Positions 26,400 through 35,505 of a stretch of 64,000 nt of DNA are shown one piece after another (position 1 is the first letter of the stretch; the number at the start of each line of letters is the position of its first letter). The notes beneath the pieces are model-generated. The model saw nothing but the letters and a program-made list of their open reading frames with translations. It was not told where the DNA came from and did not search any database. Origin of the DNA: Teretinema sp964641135 (GTDB taxonomy: Bacteria > Spirochaetota > Spirochaetia > Treponematales > Treponemataceae). Both the position numbers and the translations under genes were made by a program. The stretch spans positions 1 through 64,000 of the forward strand of contig CAZXJV010000001.1 in the NCBI GenBank assembly GCA_964641135.1. The letters are read 5' to 3'.

Positions 26400-27302
26400 A
26401 TGAGGGATATGCACTATTATGTAACGCAGCCGAAAATTGATGCCCATAATCATCTTAATCTGGGTATGCATTATTCCTCGTATCTGGCATGGTCAGGCGT
26501 TTCAATACCGAATTTCCCGCGAAAAATGGACGGACTGGACGAGATGCATGATGTAATCGCCAGGTATACCCGACCGCGTACCCAGGATGCAAACGATGTC
26601 ATTTCACTGGTAAACATGTCAGTGAAAGATGCCATCGCAGACGGCGTAACCGTCCTGGAAGGCTCGATAGATATCGGTTTTGTATATCACTTTCAAAAAG
26701 ATCTTGATGCCTTTATGAAGGCTGTTGCAGATATTGTCAGCTCCTGTCGGGACAAAATTGATATGCGTCCGGAACTGGGGATCGGCAAGACATTTGACAA
26801 GGAAAAAGTAAAGCAATGGGCACCGCCGCTGCTTGAAAGCGGTATTTTTACCAGTCTTGACCTGTACGGCCCGGAAATAGAAGACGGAATAGAGGAATTC
26901 AAGCCCTATTTTGAAATAGCGGAGCGGCGAGGTCTGAAAAAAAGAGCGCATGTAGGCGAATTTTCCGATGCCCGTTCAGTACGCAGATTTGTGGAATTCT
27001 TTGATCTCCATGAAGTTCAGCACGGTATTGGATCCGCACAGGATGACAGTGTGCTTCAGTTTTTAGCCGACCGCAAGGTGCGTTGCAACGTATGTCCGCA
27101 AAGCAACGTAATGCTGGGTGCTGTGAAAAGCCTGAAAAAACATCCTATCAAGAAAATGATGGATGCCGGTGTTCCCGTAACCGTCGGTACAGATGATCTG
27201 CTGTTCTTCGGGCAAACCTGCAGCCAGCAGATCTATAATCTTGTCAAAGAAAAGGTCATTACCGAGGCCGACGCGGACACCCTGCTCAAAACCGGCATTT
27301 AA
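26400..27302 (+). CDS. Adenosine-deaminase-like amidohydrolase
   Basis: 300-residue metal-dependent hydrolase of the adenosine/AMP deaminase family. Metal and substrate motifs in order: KIDAHNHLN (HxH), KRAHVGEFSD (His and catalytic Glu), EVQHGIGSAQ (His) and VTVGTDDLLF (Asp). It is slightly shorter than classical adenosine deaminases (~340), and the order is complete. The start has AAGGAA 5 bases upstream. The 187-base gap upstream holds a possible -10 (TACAAT near 26360) and two T-runs but no clear gene. The substrate may be adenosine or a related purine such as an adenosylhomocysteine-type compound; this cannot be decided here. Confidence 0.82.
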   Translation: MRDMHYYVTQPKIDAHNHLNLGMHYSSYLAWSGVSIPNFPRKMDGLDEMHDVIARYTRPRTQDANDVISLVNMSVKDAIADGVTVLEGSIDIGFVYHFQKDLDAFMKAVADIVSSCRDKIDMRPELGIGKTFDKEKVKQWAPPLLESGIFTSLDLYGPEIEDGIEEFKPYFEIAERRGLKKRAHVGEFSDARSVRRFVEFFDLHEVQHGIGSAQDDSVLQFLADRKVRCNVCPQSNVMLGAVKSLKKHPIKKMMDAGVPVTVGTDDLLFFGQTCSQQIYNLVKEKVITEADADTLLKTGI

Positions 27303-27389
27303 GAGAGCCCCTGCCAGGCTGATGGCAAGCATCGAGTTTGTCAGCAGCCTGTTAACACCTTTTTTGCTCCCCGACCAAAGAAACGCACT

Positions 27390-29291
27390 TCAATCGCCTT
27401 TATTGGAAAGATACACCATTAAAAGCATGATATCCGACTGACGGAGACCGGAAATTCGCGAAACCTGTCCCAATGTCTCAGGCCGTATCTCCTTCAACTT
27501 GGCGCGGCTTTCTATTGAAAGACCGGGTACCGCATCATAATCAAAATCTGCCGGAACGGCCTCGTTTTCCATTTTCTTTAGACGGTCTACCTTACGGTCC
27601 TGGGAATCAATGTAATGCTCATATCTGATGTCCAGCTCGGCCGCTATGCGTATTTCTGCTCCGAAAGAACAAAAATCCGCGTCCAGATCCAGAATGTCTT
27701 CAAGCGGAACCAGCGGATCGCGCAAAGCCTCGGCACAGCTTTTTCCGACATGTTTTACCAGCGATGGATAACGGGCCGCATCATCATGGCGAATGCGTCG
27801 TTCCTGCCAGGCGGTACGCAGGGCAGCACGGGAGTCAAGGCGGGAGCGAAGGCGCTCCATGGAACCCGGGCGAGCCAGACCAATGCGGTCTGCAAGAGGG
27901 GTCAGACGCTCGTCGGCCGTATCATGACGCAACCTGAGCCGGTACTCGGCCCGGGCCGTAAACATGCGATAGGGCTCTTTTGTTCCCAGGGTAACCAAAT
28001 CGTCTATAAGTACGCCGATATAGGCTTCGCTTCGGCCAAGAACAAAGGGTTCCCATGCAGAATGAGTGGCCGCGGCTCTGGCCGAAAGGGCTGCGTTGAT
28101 TCCGGCGATCAAACCCTGACCGCCGGCTTCCTCATAGCCTGAAGTTCCGTTTATCTGACCGGCCGTAAAAAGGCCTTTTATGCGTCTTGTTTCAAGCGCA
28201 CGGGTTAGCTGTGTAGGATCAAGGTAATCATATTCAACCGCATAAGAGGGTCTGGTAACAACTGCCGCCTCAAGTCCGGGTATAGTACGCATAAAACTGT
28301 CCTGTACTTCTTCCGGCAAGGAAGAAGACAGGCCGTTGATATAAAATTCGTCGGTATCAAGGCCTTCAGGCTCAAGAAATAGCTGATGACGCTCCCGTTC
28401 GGCAAAGCGAACAACCTTGTCCTCAATAGACGGACAATATCGGGGGCCTACACCGGTAATCTTTCCGGAATACAAGGGAGACCGGCTAATATTTTGTGCG
28501 ATAAGCGAATGGGTAGCCTGATTGGTATATGTGACATAACAGGGAACCTGGGGGCGCTCAAGCTGCCTTGCCGAAAAAGAAAAACCGAGCGGCTCCGGGT
28601 CACCGTTCTGCTGTTCCATGACAGAAAAATCTATTGAAGAGCGCAGGACACGGGGCGGCGTTCCGGTTTTAAGCCTTCCCAGCGTAAATCCGATTCTTCT
28701 CAGAGCGGTACCAAGACCGACAGCAGCAGGTTCTCCAAGACGGCCGGCACTGCACTCGTATTCACCGATAAAGATCCGGCCTTCCATAAAAGTACCGGTA
28801 GTCAATACAACAGAGCGCGCACTGATTGTCCGGCCGCGGGATGTTACTACCGCACGGATACAACCCTTTTGAGCATGACCGTTTGAATCCGTACCTTCGC
28901 AGACAAGATCTACAATGGTATCCTGATACAGATGCAGATTTTTTTCACGCTCAAGGCTCCATTTTGCAAGCTGGGCATAACGCGGTTTGTCGGCCTGCGT
29001 ACGGGGTGCCTGAACTGCCGGACCGCGGCTTCGATTCAGGAGCCGGTACTGTATCATGGTGGCATCTGCCAAAAGGCCCATCTGTCCACCCAGGGCATCA
29101 ATCTCCCGTACAATGTTTCCCTTGGAAATACCGCCGATAGAAGGGTTACAGGAAAGCCGGGCAACAGTATCAAGAGACTGGGTGACAAGAAGGGTGCTGC
29201 ACCCGAGACGTGCCGAGGCCAGCGCAGCTTCAATTCCTGCGTGTCCGGCTCCAACTACTATAACATCATAATCCGAGTATCTGAATGACAT
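27390..29291 (-). CDS. mnmG: tRNA U34 carboxymethylaminomethyl-modifying enzyme MnmG (GidA)
   Basis: 633-residue FAD protein which with MnmE installs the 5-carboxymethylaminomethyl group on tRNA wobble uridine. Seen: the N-terminal FAD-binding VIVVGAGHAGIEAALA, SCNPSIGGISKGNIVREIDALGG, TTGTFMEGRIFIGE, LKTGTPPRV, and GLFTAGQINGTSGYEEAGGQGLIAGINAA; the C-terminal helical tRNA/MnmE-binding region follows. Length is normal. mnmE is not in the window. It converges with the deaminase gene, with 87 bases between stops and no clear terminator hairpin. Confidence 0.97.
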   Translation of the reverse strand: MSFRYSDYDVIVVGAGHAGIEAALASARLGCSTLLVTQSLDTVARLSCNPSIGGISKGNIVREIDALGGQMGLLADATMIQYRLLNRSRGPAVQAPRTQADKPRYAQLAKWSLEREKNLHLYQDTIVDLVCEGTDSNGHAQKGCIRAVVTSRGRTISARSVVLTTGTFMEGRIFIGEYECSAGRLGEPAAVGLGTALRRIGFTLGRLKTGTPPRVLRSSIDFSVMEQQNGDPEPLGFSFSARQLERPQVPCYVTYTNQATHSLIAQNISRSPLYSGKITGVGPRYCPSIEDKVVRFAERERHQLFLEPEGLDTDEFYINGLSSSLPEEVQDSFMRTIPGLEAAVVTRPSYAVEYDYLDPTQLTRALETRRIKGLFTAGQINGTSGYEEAGGQGLIAGINAALSARAAATHSAWEPFVLGRSEAYIGVLIDDLVTLGTKEPYRMFTARAEYRLRLRHDTADERLTPLADRIGLARPGSMERLRSRLDSRAALRTAWQERRIRHDDAARYPSLVKHVGKSCAEALRDPLVPLEDILDLDADFCSFGAEIRIAAELDIRYEHYIDSQDRKVDRLKKMENEAVPADFDYDAVPGLSIESRAKLKEIRPETLGQVSRISGLRQSDIMLLMVYLSNKGD

Positions 29292-29380
29292 ACCGCGGCA
29301 GTATACTCAAGCCCGACCCGCATTGTCCATCACAGGGTGCAGCTTTAATTATGCGGCTGCAGTTTTAATTATGCAGCCTG

Positions 29381-30004
29381 CTAGTCCATGCGGTATACGG
29401 CATCTGCCAAAGCGCTGGCATCGTCCTCGTCATGGGTAACATAGATAGCGGTAAAGCCGAGCTCGCGCTGATGCTTGCGCAGTTCAATGCGAAGATGGCG
29501 ACGAAGCGGAGCATCCAGGGCAGAAAGAGGTTCATCAAACAAAACCAGCGACGGATTAACAGCAAGGGTGCGGGCAAGCGCAACCCGCTGTCTTTCTCCA
29601 CCTGAAAGAGAATCAATACGCCTTCGGGCAAAACCTGCAAGTCCGAAGCGGTCCAGCCACACGGCTGCTATTTTCCGGCTTTCACGGCTGGAAAGTCCGG
29701 AACACCGGGGCCCATAGCCGATATTGTCCTGAACGGAAAGGTGAGGGAACAATGCATGATCCTGAAATACCATCCCGATACCGCGTCTGCCCGCAGGAAG
29801 GTTTCCGATATCCCGGCCATCAAGTTTAATAAGACCTGAATCCTGACGGTCCAGTCCGGCCAGCATACGCAACACCGTCGTTTTACCGCAGCCTGAAGGT
29901 CCCAGAATGGCAAGAGCATTTCCGGCAGCAAGGGTAAAAGAAACCTCTATGCGCTTGCCGGGCCAGATTTTTGTCAAACCGTCTACACCAAGAAAAGTGT
30001 TCAT
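29381..30004 (-). CDS. thiQ: Thiamine ABC transporter ATP-binding protein
   Basis: 207-residue ABC ATPase energising thiamine (or TPP/phosphate ester) uptake. Walker A GPSGCGKTT, Q-loop FQDHALF, signature LSGGERQRVALART, Walker B SLVLFDEPLSALD, and a final His switch VTHDEDDA are all present. The short length (no C-terminal regulatory domain) is typical of ThiQ. ATG 30004 has GGAGG 7 bases upstream and sits 2 bases before the end of thiP, so translation is coupled; GTG 30010 is an alternative. The family assignment rests on the neighbouring thiB and the TPP riboswitch. Confidence 0.88.
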   Translation of the reverse strand: MNTFLGVDGLTKIWPGKRIEVSFTLAAGNALAILGPSGCGKTTVLRMLAGLDRQDSGLIKLDGRDIGNLPAGRRGIGMVFQDHALFPHLSVQDNIGYGPRCSGLSSRESRKIAAVWLDRFGLAGFARRRIDSLSGGERQRVALARTLAVNPSLVLFDEPLSALDAPLRRHLRIELRKHQRELGFTAIYVTHDEDDASALADAVYRMD

Positions 30005-30006
30005 GA

Positions 30007-31608
30007 TCACGCCTCCGAATCCTGAAGAGCGAATACCGATGCGGTCAGGGCAGCCAATACCACAGCACAGGCACAGGCTTCCGCAAAACGGTAGCTGCCA
30101 ACCAGCCTGTATAACAGCAGGGGCAGGTTTTCATAACCGGGAATTGCCATTACAAGAGGCAGGGTTGCATCACCGGCACTGATTGCGAATACAAAACCAA
30201 AAGCGGTAAACACTGAGCGCTTCATCAATGGAAGATACACCCGCCATACCTGATCCATAACCGAGGGTGAAAGCAATCGCGCTGCATCCTCAATCTCGCC
30301 GGGTATCCGGCTCAGTGATGCATGAAGTACCGACCATGCAAAAGGCCAGGCAAGGGCCGCCTGGGCAAAAACCAGATACAACAAAGAGCCTGAAGGTGAA
30401 AGCACAATCCAGCCGAAACCCAGAAGTACCGGAGATACTGCCAAAGGGATACAGGCAGCCAGGGCCTCAATTTTCCCGGAACGGCGCCGCACGCGATGAC
30501 TCAAAGCCCAAAATACTGCACCGCTTACCGCAAGAAGGGAAACAAAAAAAGCTGTTTGAACGGTTCGTATCACCGCAGGTATAAAGGTCGGCCGGGCCAA
30601 AAGCTGTTTCCAGGCATCAACAGAAAAGCCCGTACTGATGCGGTAGCCGCTCGGGGTTACAAAGGAACGAAGAACAACGGAAACCAGCGGTCCGATAAAA
30701 AAAATCAAAAGGAAACAGGCCAGAAAGACCGCAAGCAGAATCTCGGTCAAACCGCGCAGCCGGGGGAGATTACGCTTCCGTCGTCCCTCGCGGCGTGGCC
30801 GGACAAAATGACGGTCAGCAGCAATATACAAACCAACAAAAACTGTTGCAGTAAAAGTCTCGATTAACCCTATCCGGGATGCCAAGCGGAAATCAAACAG
30901 GTTATGGGCAGCCTGATACAGCTCCACCTCCAGGGTCGTAATACCGATACCGCCGAACAGCAGAACAATTACAAAGCTGAAAAAACAATACAGGAACACC
31001 AGCAGGGAAGAAACCGCGATCGAACCCAGCAATGCAGGCAGGGTTATTGTACAGAAAATTCTAAAGCGGCCGGCACCAAGCAGACGGGCTGCCTCTCGGG
31101 GACTTTCCGGCAGAAGCTCGGTGACTCGCGCTACTGATCGCATGATAACCGGAAAATTATAAAATCCATGTGCAAGAACAACACCCCCAAGGCTGTACAG
31201 AAACGTAAAAGGAGGTTCTTCAAGATTAAACAACCGCATTGCAGCTGTGTTGAAGTATCCCTGCCTGCCAAAAAAAAGCACAAAGGCAAGAGCAATAATA
31301 ATCGGCGGCACGCACAAGGGGACAGCGGACAGGGATAACAGAATACGCCGTCCCGGAAAGACCCGGCTGCCTGCAAGCAGGCCGGCCGGCAATCCGATAC
31401 ACAAAGCCGCAACAGCGGAAAGCACGGCCTGAAAAACCGTAAAGCGCAAAACCTGAACAATTCTGCCGCCTTCAGCCGGCCCAAAACCGGCAAGGCCGGA
31501 TTCAAACGCAGGCACAAAGGCGGCAGTCAACGGGACGGCAAAAGAAAGTATCAATACAAGCAATGCAGCTGCGGACAGCAGGCCCGCAGCCGGCAACACA
31601 ATTTTCAC
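30007..31608 (-). CDS. thiP: Thiamine ABC transporter permease
   Basis: 533-residue fused double permease with about twelve TM helices, containing two copies of the binding-protein-dependent transport domain (EAA-like loops at SPREAARLLGAGRFRIFCTITLP and GEIEDAARLLSPSVMDQVWRVYLP). This matches the ThiP/FbpB/AfuB class. It overlaps the thiB stop by 4 bases (ATGA) and thiQ follows, giving thiB-thiP-thiQ. Iron(III) transport proteins share this architecture; the TPP riboswitch favours thiamine. Confidence 0.88.
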   Translation of the reverse strand: MKIVLPAAGLLSAAALLVLILSFAVPLTAAFVPAFESGLAGFGPAEGGRIVQVLRFTVFQAVLSAVAALCIGLPAGLLAGSRVFPGRRILLSLSAVPLCVPPIIIALAFVLFFGRQGYFNTAAMRLFNLEEPPFTFLYSLGGVVLAHGFYNFPVIMRSVARVTELLPESPREAARLLGAGRFRIFCTITLPALLGSIAVSSLLVFLYCFFSFVIVLLFGGIGITTLEVELYQAAHNLFDFRLASRIGLIETFTATVFVGLYIAADRHFVRPRREGRRKRNLPRLRGLTEILLAVFLACFLLIFFIGPLVSVVLRSFVTPSGYRISTGFSVDAWKQLLARPTFIPAVIRTVQTAFFVSLLAVSGAVFWALSHRVRRRSGKIEALAACIPLAVSPVLLGFGWIVLSPSGSLLYLVFAQAALAWPFAWSVLHASLSRIPGEIEDAARLLSPSVMDQVWRVYLPLMKRSVFTAFGFVFAISAGDATLPLVMAIPGYENLPLLLYRLVGSYRFAEACACAVVLAALTASVFALQDSEA

Positions 31609-32651
31609 CTTCCCAGCACCGATTGTAATTCTGCTACAGCGGGTTCAAGAGCAGATACTGATACTGAAAGCTGTTTTTCAGGCTGTGGAGCCGCATCATA
31701 ACTGGCCGGCAGGGACACACCGGGAAGGACCGGATACATCCACTGCCGCAAGGGCAGAATAGACTGTACTTCTTCGCCAAGCATAAAATCTACAAATTCC
31801 CGGGCTGCGGTGCGGTTCGGCGCACCTGCCACTACCCCCAGGCCTTCAATCTGGCTGACGTGGCCTTCTGCGAAGATCAATGCCTGATACCTGTCGGTTT
31901 GATCATATTCAACATGATAGGCGGGACTGGTGGTATAGCTGATCACAAGAGGGGCTTCTCCCGATGTAAAAAGGCCGTATCCGGTATCCCAGCCCGGGGC
32001 CATGGTCAGGATGGAAGGTTTAAGACGTGTCCAGTAGTCCTTCCATGCGTCGCCATAAACAGCCATCGTCCAGGCAAGAAAGCCCAGACCGGGAGTGCTT
32101 GTGCGCGGATCCATCAGGATCAATCGTCCGGTATATTCGGATGAGGTCAGATCCTCAAGCGATTCCGGAGGACGCAGTCCCGAGGCAGTATCAAAAATCA
32201 GGGCGAAACTTCCCCAGTCGTATGGCGTTAACAACCAGTCATCAGAAAGCACGAATTGAGCCGGCACCAGAGATGAAGATTCTCCCTTCCAGCTTTCCAG
32301 AACACCTGCTGCACGGGCCTTGGGCAGCAGGTTATTATCTATACCGACCAGAACATCTGCCCGGGGTTTACGTTTTTCAAGCATAGCCCGCGACAAGACC
32401 TGGCCGGCATCCCCTACTGCTACCAGCTCGACCTTATATCCTGTTTTTTCCGAAAAAAGCCGAACAGCTTCCGGACCGATACCCCAGTCAGAGGCAAAGG
32501 AATCATAGGCATAGATAATCAGCTTGTCTTGCCTTTCGCTATCCGCAGTTCCACGTGAACAGGCAACCGAAAAAACTGCTGTTGTAATCAGCACCACCAA
32601 AGAGACACATAATTTGAATGAATTGAAAGAAATTCGATCGGTTCTTTTCAT
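31605..32651 (-). CDS. thiB: Thiamine-binding periplasmic protein
   Basis: 348-residue extracellular solute-binding protein. A signal peptide with lipobox-like ending (VLITTAVFSVACSRG, Cys near residue 31) suggests a lipoprotein. The mature part shows the ThiB/TbpA pattern LIIYAYDSFASDWGIGP, VELVAVGDAGQVLSRA and ADVLVGIDNNLL. The riboswitch ends in GGAGGGA, the ribosome binding site itself, directly followed by ATGATG; I use the second ATG (32651) because its spacing is better. First gene of thiBPQ. Confidence 0.92.
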   Translation of the reverse strand: MKRTDRISFNSFKLCVSLVVLITTAVFSVACSRGTADSERQDKLIIYAYDSFASDWGIGPEAVRLFSEKTGYKVELVAVGDAGQVLSRAMLEKRKPRADVLVGIDNNLLPKARAAGVLESWKGESSSLVPAQFVLSDDWLLTPYDWGSFALIFDTASGLRPPESLEDLTSSEYTGRLILMDPRTSTPGLGFLAWTMAVYGDAWKDYWTRLKPSILTMAPGWDTGYGLFTSGEAPLVISYTTSPAYHVEYDQTDRYQALIFAEGHVSQIEGLGVVAGAPNRTAAREFVDFMLGEEVQSILPLRQWMYPVLPGVSLPASYDAAPQPEKQLSVSVSALEPAVAELQSVLGR

Positions 32652-32654
32652 CAT

Positions 32655-32857
32655 TCCCTCCGCCGGCATTACCCGGATCAGGTATGAACATCCGTGCGGA
32701 TGTCCTTGAGGGTATAATCTCAGCCGGGGGTTCACCTGTCAGAATGTGAAACCGCCCGGGGTCCGGTTCGCCGCGCGCTGGAAAACCGTTCCCGAAGGAC
32801 AGCGTATCAGGCCGGTTAACTCGGCCCGATGCGTAACCCTGTCCCCGCACCCCTTGC
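32655..32857 (-). promoter_or_regulatory. TPP riboswitch with long P3 insertion
   Basis: Read on the minus strand: GCAAGGGGTGC (32857-32847), CTGAGA (32723-32718), then ACCC, then the sensor-arm core ACCTGATCCGGGTAATGCCGGCG and AGGGAA, directly at the thiB start. The ribosome binding site GGAGG lies in the 3' strand of the aptamer, so TPP binding should block translation. Between the 5' GGGGTGC and CTGAGA there are 123 bases, against roughly a dozen in the classical form. The insertion can form its own helices (GGACAG/CTGTCC, GGCCG/CGGCC, CGGTT/AACCG). Confidence 0.93.
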
Positions 32858-32864
32858 ATGGGGC

Positions 32865-32893
32865 ATACTACCGAAGTCCGATAAAAATTGCAA
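32865..32893 (-). promoter_or_regulatory. thiBPQ promoter
   Basis: On the minus strand TTGCAA (32893-32888), a 17-base spacer and TAGTAT (32870-32865). The predicted start near 32858 coincides with the 5' end of the TPP aptamer. Confidence 0.7.
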
Positions 32894-32974
32894 GTTCCTG
32901 ATCTGAACAGTATACTCACTATGTGCGAGTACATCCTGTGTTTGACAGCCCGGGGTAATCATGGAGGTACAAAG

Positions 32975-33757
32975 ATGAAAACAAAGCCTGTGATTCTTTT
33001 TTTTCTGTTGGTACTGGCAGCAGGTCTGCCACACAATCTGGCCGCCGGGCAAAATACCGTATCGTTCGTAATAGCCCCCCCGCCGGTAGGGTATCCCGAA
33101 TTCCAAAAAGGTACTTCTGTCATGCAGATTGGTCTTACAGGCCTGTATCTGGGCATTGATGTACTGGGAACAAAACTGGATATGTTGGGCGGCGGAGGAT
33201 TTTTGTTATGGCAATACAGTCTGACCGATTCTCTGGCACTGAATGCAGCAGGCGGTTTCAGCCTGGCAGGTGCATCAAAGTATGAAATGGCGATGTTCTC
33301 TGTTCCCATGGGAGCTTCGGTTGTTTTAAAAGTCATTGACCTTGGACCTGCTTCGCTGATGGCCTTCGGAGGAGGCGGTGTAAATTTAGACATGACCTAT
33401 ATGACGATTCCAACTCCTCAGCTGGTTGGTTTTACTGTAACCACTGACTATCCTTCGTATGAAACAAAGATTGTTCAGGGCAGCTTACAGGGCGGGCTGC
33501 AAGTAAATATTACCGGAGGTCCATTCATTATCTCTCCCTTCGGTTTTATAAGCTGGAACGGTGGCTCCTTCGAGTTAACAGCACAAAGCGCAATGTCTTT
33601 TGAGTATCCAAAGATATCAGGAAGTCTTGACGGAATAACAGCTACCATTTTCGGGATTGATATCCTTCATACACCCAGTAAAATTGCCCTGAGCTCAATG
33701 ATCAGAAAAAAACGGGACTACACACTGCTTACGGTCTCAACGAAAATCTCTCTCTAG
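32975..33757 (+). CDS. Secreted/outer-membrane beta-rich protein of unknown function
   Basis: 260 residues from ATG 32975, chosen because GGAGGTACAAAG precedes it and a good signal peptide begins there (MKTKPVILFFLLVLAAGL, cleavage near NLAAGQ). The mature part is Gly-rich with alternating hydrophobic strands (LGGGGFLLWQYSL, ALNAAGGFSLAG, GSLQGGLQVNITGG, ISPFGFISWNGGSFEL), as in small outer-membrane barrels. No named family recognised. Transcribed divergently from thiBPQ and ended by the terminator at 33786. The barrel interpretation is inference. Confidence 0.75.
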   Translation: MKTKPVILFFLLVLAAGLPHNLAAGQNTVSFVIAPPPVGYPEFQKGTSVMQIGLTGLYLGIDVLGTKLDMLGGGGFLLWQYSLTDSLALNAAGGFSLAGASKYEMAMFSVPMGASVVLKVIDLGPASLMAFGGGGVNLDMTYMTIPTPQLVGFTVTTDYPSYETKIVQGSLQGGLQVNITGGPFIISPFGFISWNGGSFELTAQSAMSFEYPKISGSLDGITATIFGIDILHTPSKIALSSMIRKKRDYTLLTVSTKISL

Positions 33758-33785
33758 TGGACCTTTACAATAAAGGGACATAAAA

Positions 33786-33810
33786 AAACCGCAGGAAGTT
33801 CCTGCGGTTT
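33786..33810. terminator. Bidirectional intrinsic terminator
   Basis: An 11-bp stem AAACCGCAGGA / TCCTGCGGTTT with a 3-base loop, preceded by As and followed by Ts, sits between the convergent ends of the gene at 32975-33757 and rny. Confidence 0.88.
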
Positions 33811-33867
33811 TCTGTTGATTAGCCGGGCAAAACTCCAGGTCAGCAGTGGCTGACCTCCGAGTATGCC

Positions 33868-35394
33868 CTAGCGGGCATACTCGACTATGCGGGTTTCGCG
33901 GATAAGGGTTACCTTGATGCGGCCGGGATAACGCAGATCGGTTTCGATCTTTTTGGCTATCTCGCGACCCAGATCCTTTACATCATGATCCGGAATCTTT
34001 TCATTGCTGACAAGAACCCGAAGCTCGCGGCCAGCCTGAATTGCATAGGCCTTTTCAACGCCCTCAAAACTTTCGGCAATGGCCTCAAGGTTTTCCAGAC
34101 GTTTGACATAATTGTCTACGGTTTCACGGCGGGCACCGGGGCGGGCCGCAGAAATCGCATCGGCTATCTGCACCAGCACCGATTCAATACAATTCGGCTC
34201 AATATCATTGTGATGCGAACCTATCGCATTGATCACCCGTGCATCTTCATTCATCTTGCGGGCAAGATCCATACCGACTTCGGCATGGTTCTGATCAGAA
34301 TCGCTTTCTGCACCCTTACCAATGTCATGCAGCAAGGCTGAACGTTTTGCCAGGTCACGGTTCGCACCGATTTCTGCCGCCAGCATACCGGCGATTAAGG
34401 CAACCTCTTTTGAATGGTACAGTACGTTCTGACCATAACTTGTCCTGAAGTACAGCCGTCCGAGAGCTCGCACTCCTTCCTGGCTCATATTATGAATACC
34501 GAGATCAAAGAGAACCTTTTCACCCTCTTCATAGATCTTCTGGGTAATCTCGCGGGTTACCTTCTGAACTACTTCTTCAATACGGGCTGGATGAATCCGT
34601 CCGTCAAGAATCAGACGTTCAAGAGACAGTTTTGCGATTTCCTTGCGAACCGGATCAAAACAGGAAATAACCACTGCTTCCGGGGTGTCATCAATGATAA
34701 CATCAACACCGGTCAGGGTTTCCAGAGTACGGATATTTCGTCCCTCACGGCCGATTATTCGACCCTTCATCTCATCGCTGGGCAGACTGACCGTTGCAAC
34801 CGTAATGTCACCGGTAGTCTCGGTCGCAATGCGCTGAATCGTGGTTACAAGAATATCGCGGGCCTTTTTCTCGGACGACAGCTGTGCTTCCTGCTCAATC
34901 TTGTTGATCAAGCCCTGAGCATCATGCCGTGCCTCGCTTTCAAGATCTTTGATAATCAGGTCTTTTGCCTCATCGGCCGTCAACCCGGAAATTCGTTCCA
35001 GTTCCTGGCGATACCGCTCTTCTTCACCCTGCAGAATTCGTTCACGTTCCTGAATCGTCTGTTCACGTTGAACAAACGCCTCATCCTGCTTATCCATCGT
35101 CTCATTACGCTTGTCCAGAGTTTCCTCTTTAAGCATAAGACGCCGTTCATAACGCTGCAGCTCACTGCGGCGTTCACGGTTCTCCCGTTCCTGCTGGTTT
35201 CGTTCTCGAATTAGCTGTTCTTTGGCCTCAAGAAGAATTTCTTTCTTTTGAGCTTCTGCCTCTCTAATCGCATCTTGTTTTACACGTTCGGCTCTCTGTT
35301 CAGATGCAGATAGTTGAAATCTGGCATACAGCCAGCGAATAATCCATCCAAGAAACAAACCGGCAACAGGGAGGGCAACATACAGTGCAATCAT
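33868..35394 (-). CDS. rny: Ribonuclease Y
   Basis: 508-residue membrane-anchored endoribonuclease that starts mRNA decay. Order: N-terminal TM helix (~3-22), a long coiled coil (~30-190, charged Glu/Arg/Gln heptads), a KH RNA-binding domain with GRIIGREGRNIRTLETLTG (~205-270), and an HD hydrolase domain with SALLHDIGKGAE (~355) and a second HHN motif. Family length is ~520, so complete. In Firmicutes ymdB commonly follows rny; here the nearest YmdB-like gene is about 5 kb away (40172-40999) on the same strand. lptCAB lies upstream. Confidence 0.97.
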   Translation of the reverse strand: MIALYVALPVAGLFLGWIIRWLYARFQLSASEQRAERVKQDAIREAEAQKKEILLEAKEQLIRERNQQERENRERRSELQRYERRLMLKEETLDKRNETMDKQDEAFVQREQTIQERERILQGEEERYRQELERISGLTADEAKDLIIKDLESEARHDAQGLINKIEQEAQLSSEKKARDILVTTIQRIATETTGDITVATVSLPSDEMKGRIIGREGRNIRTLETLTGVDVIIDDTPEAVVISCFDPVRKEIAKLSLERLILDGRIHPARIEEVVQKVTREITQKIYEEGEKVLFDLGIHNMSQEGVRALGRLYFRTSYGQNVLYHSKEVALIAGMLAAEIGANRDLAKRSALLHDIGKGAESDSDQNHAEVGMDLARKMNEDARVINAIGSHHNDIEPNCIESVLVQIADAISAARPGARRETVDNYVKRLENLEAIAESFEGVEKAYAIQAGRELRVLVSNEKIPDHDVKDLGREIAKKIETDLRYPGRIKVTLIRETRIVEYAR

Positions 35395-35505
35395 ATGTAT
35401 GGTCCATCCTTTTTGGTTGTCGTCACTTCTCAGAATATCGGTAAAGTCTATTACTTGTCAAGGAAAACTTTTCGCAGAAAAGAGATAGGAATGCGAAGCA
35501 GCCTT

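Noticed and set aside
29381..32651. Iron(III) ABC transporter (fbpABC/afuABC)
   Set aside because: The architecture is shared, but the upstream TPP riboswitch and the ThiB-type motifs favour thiamine.
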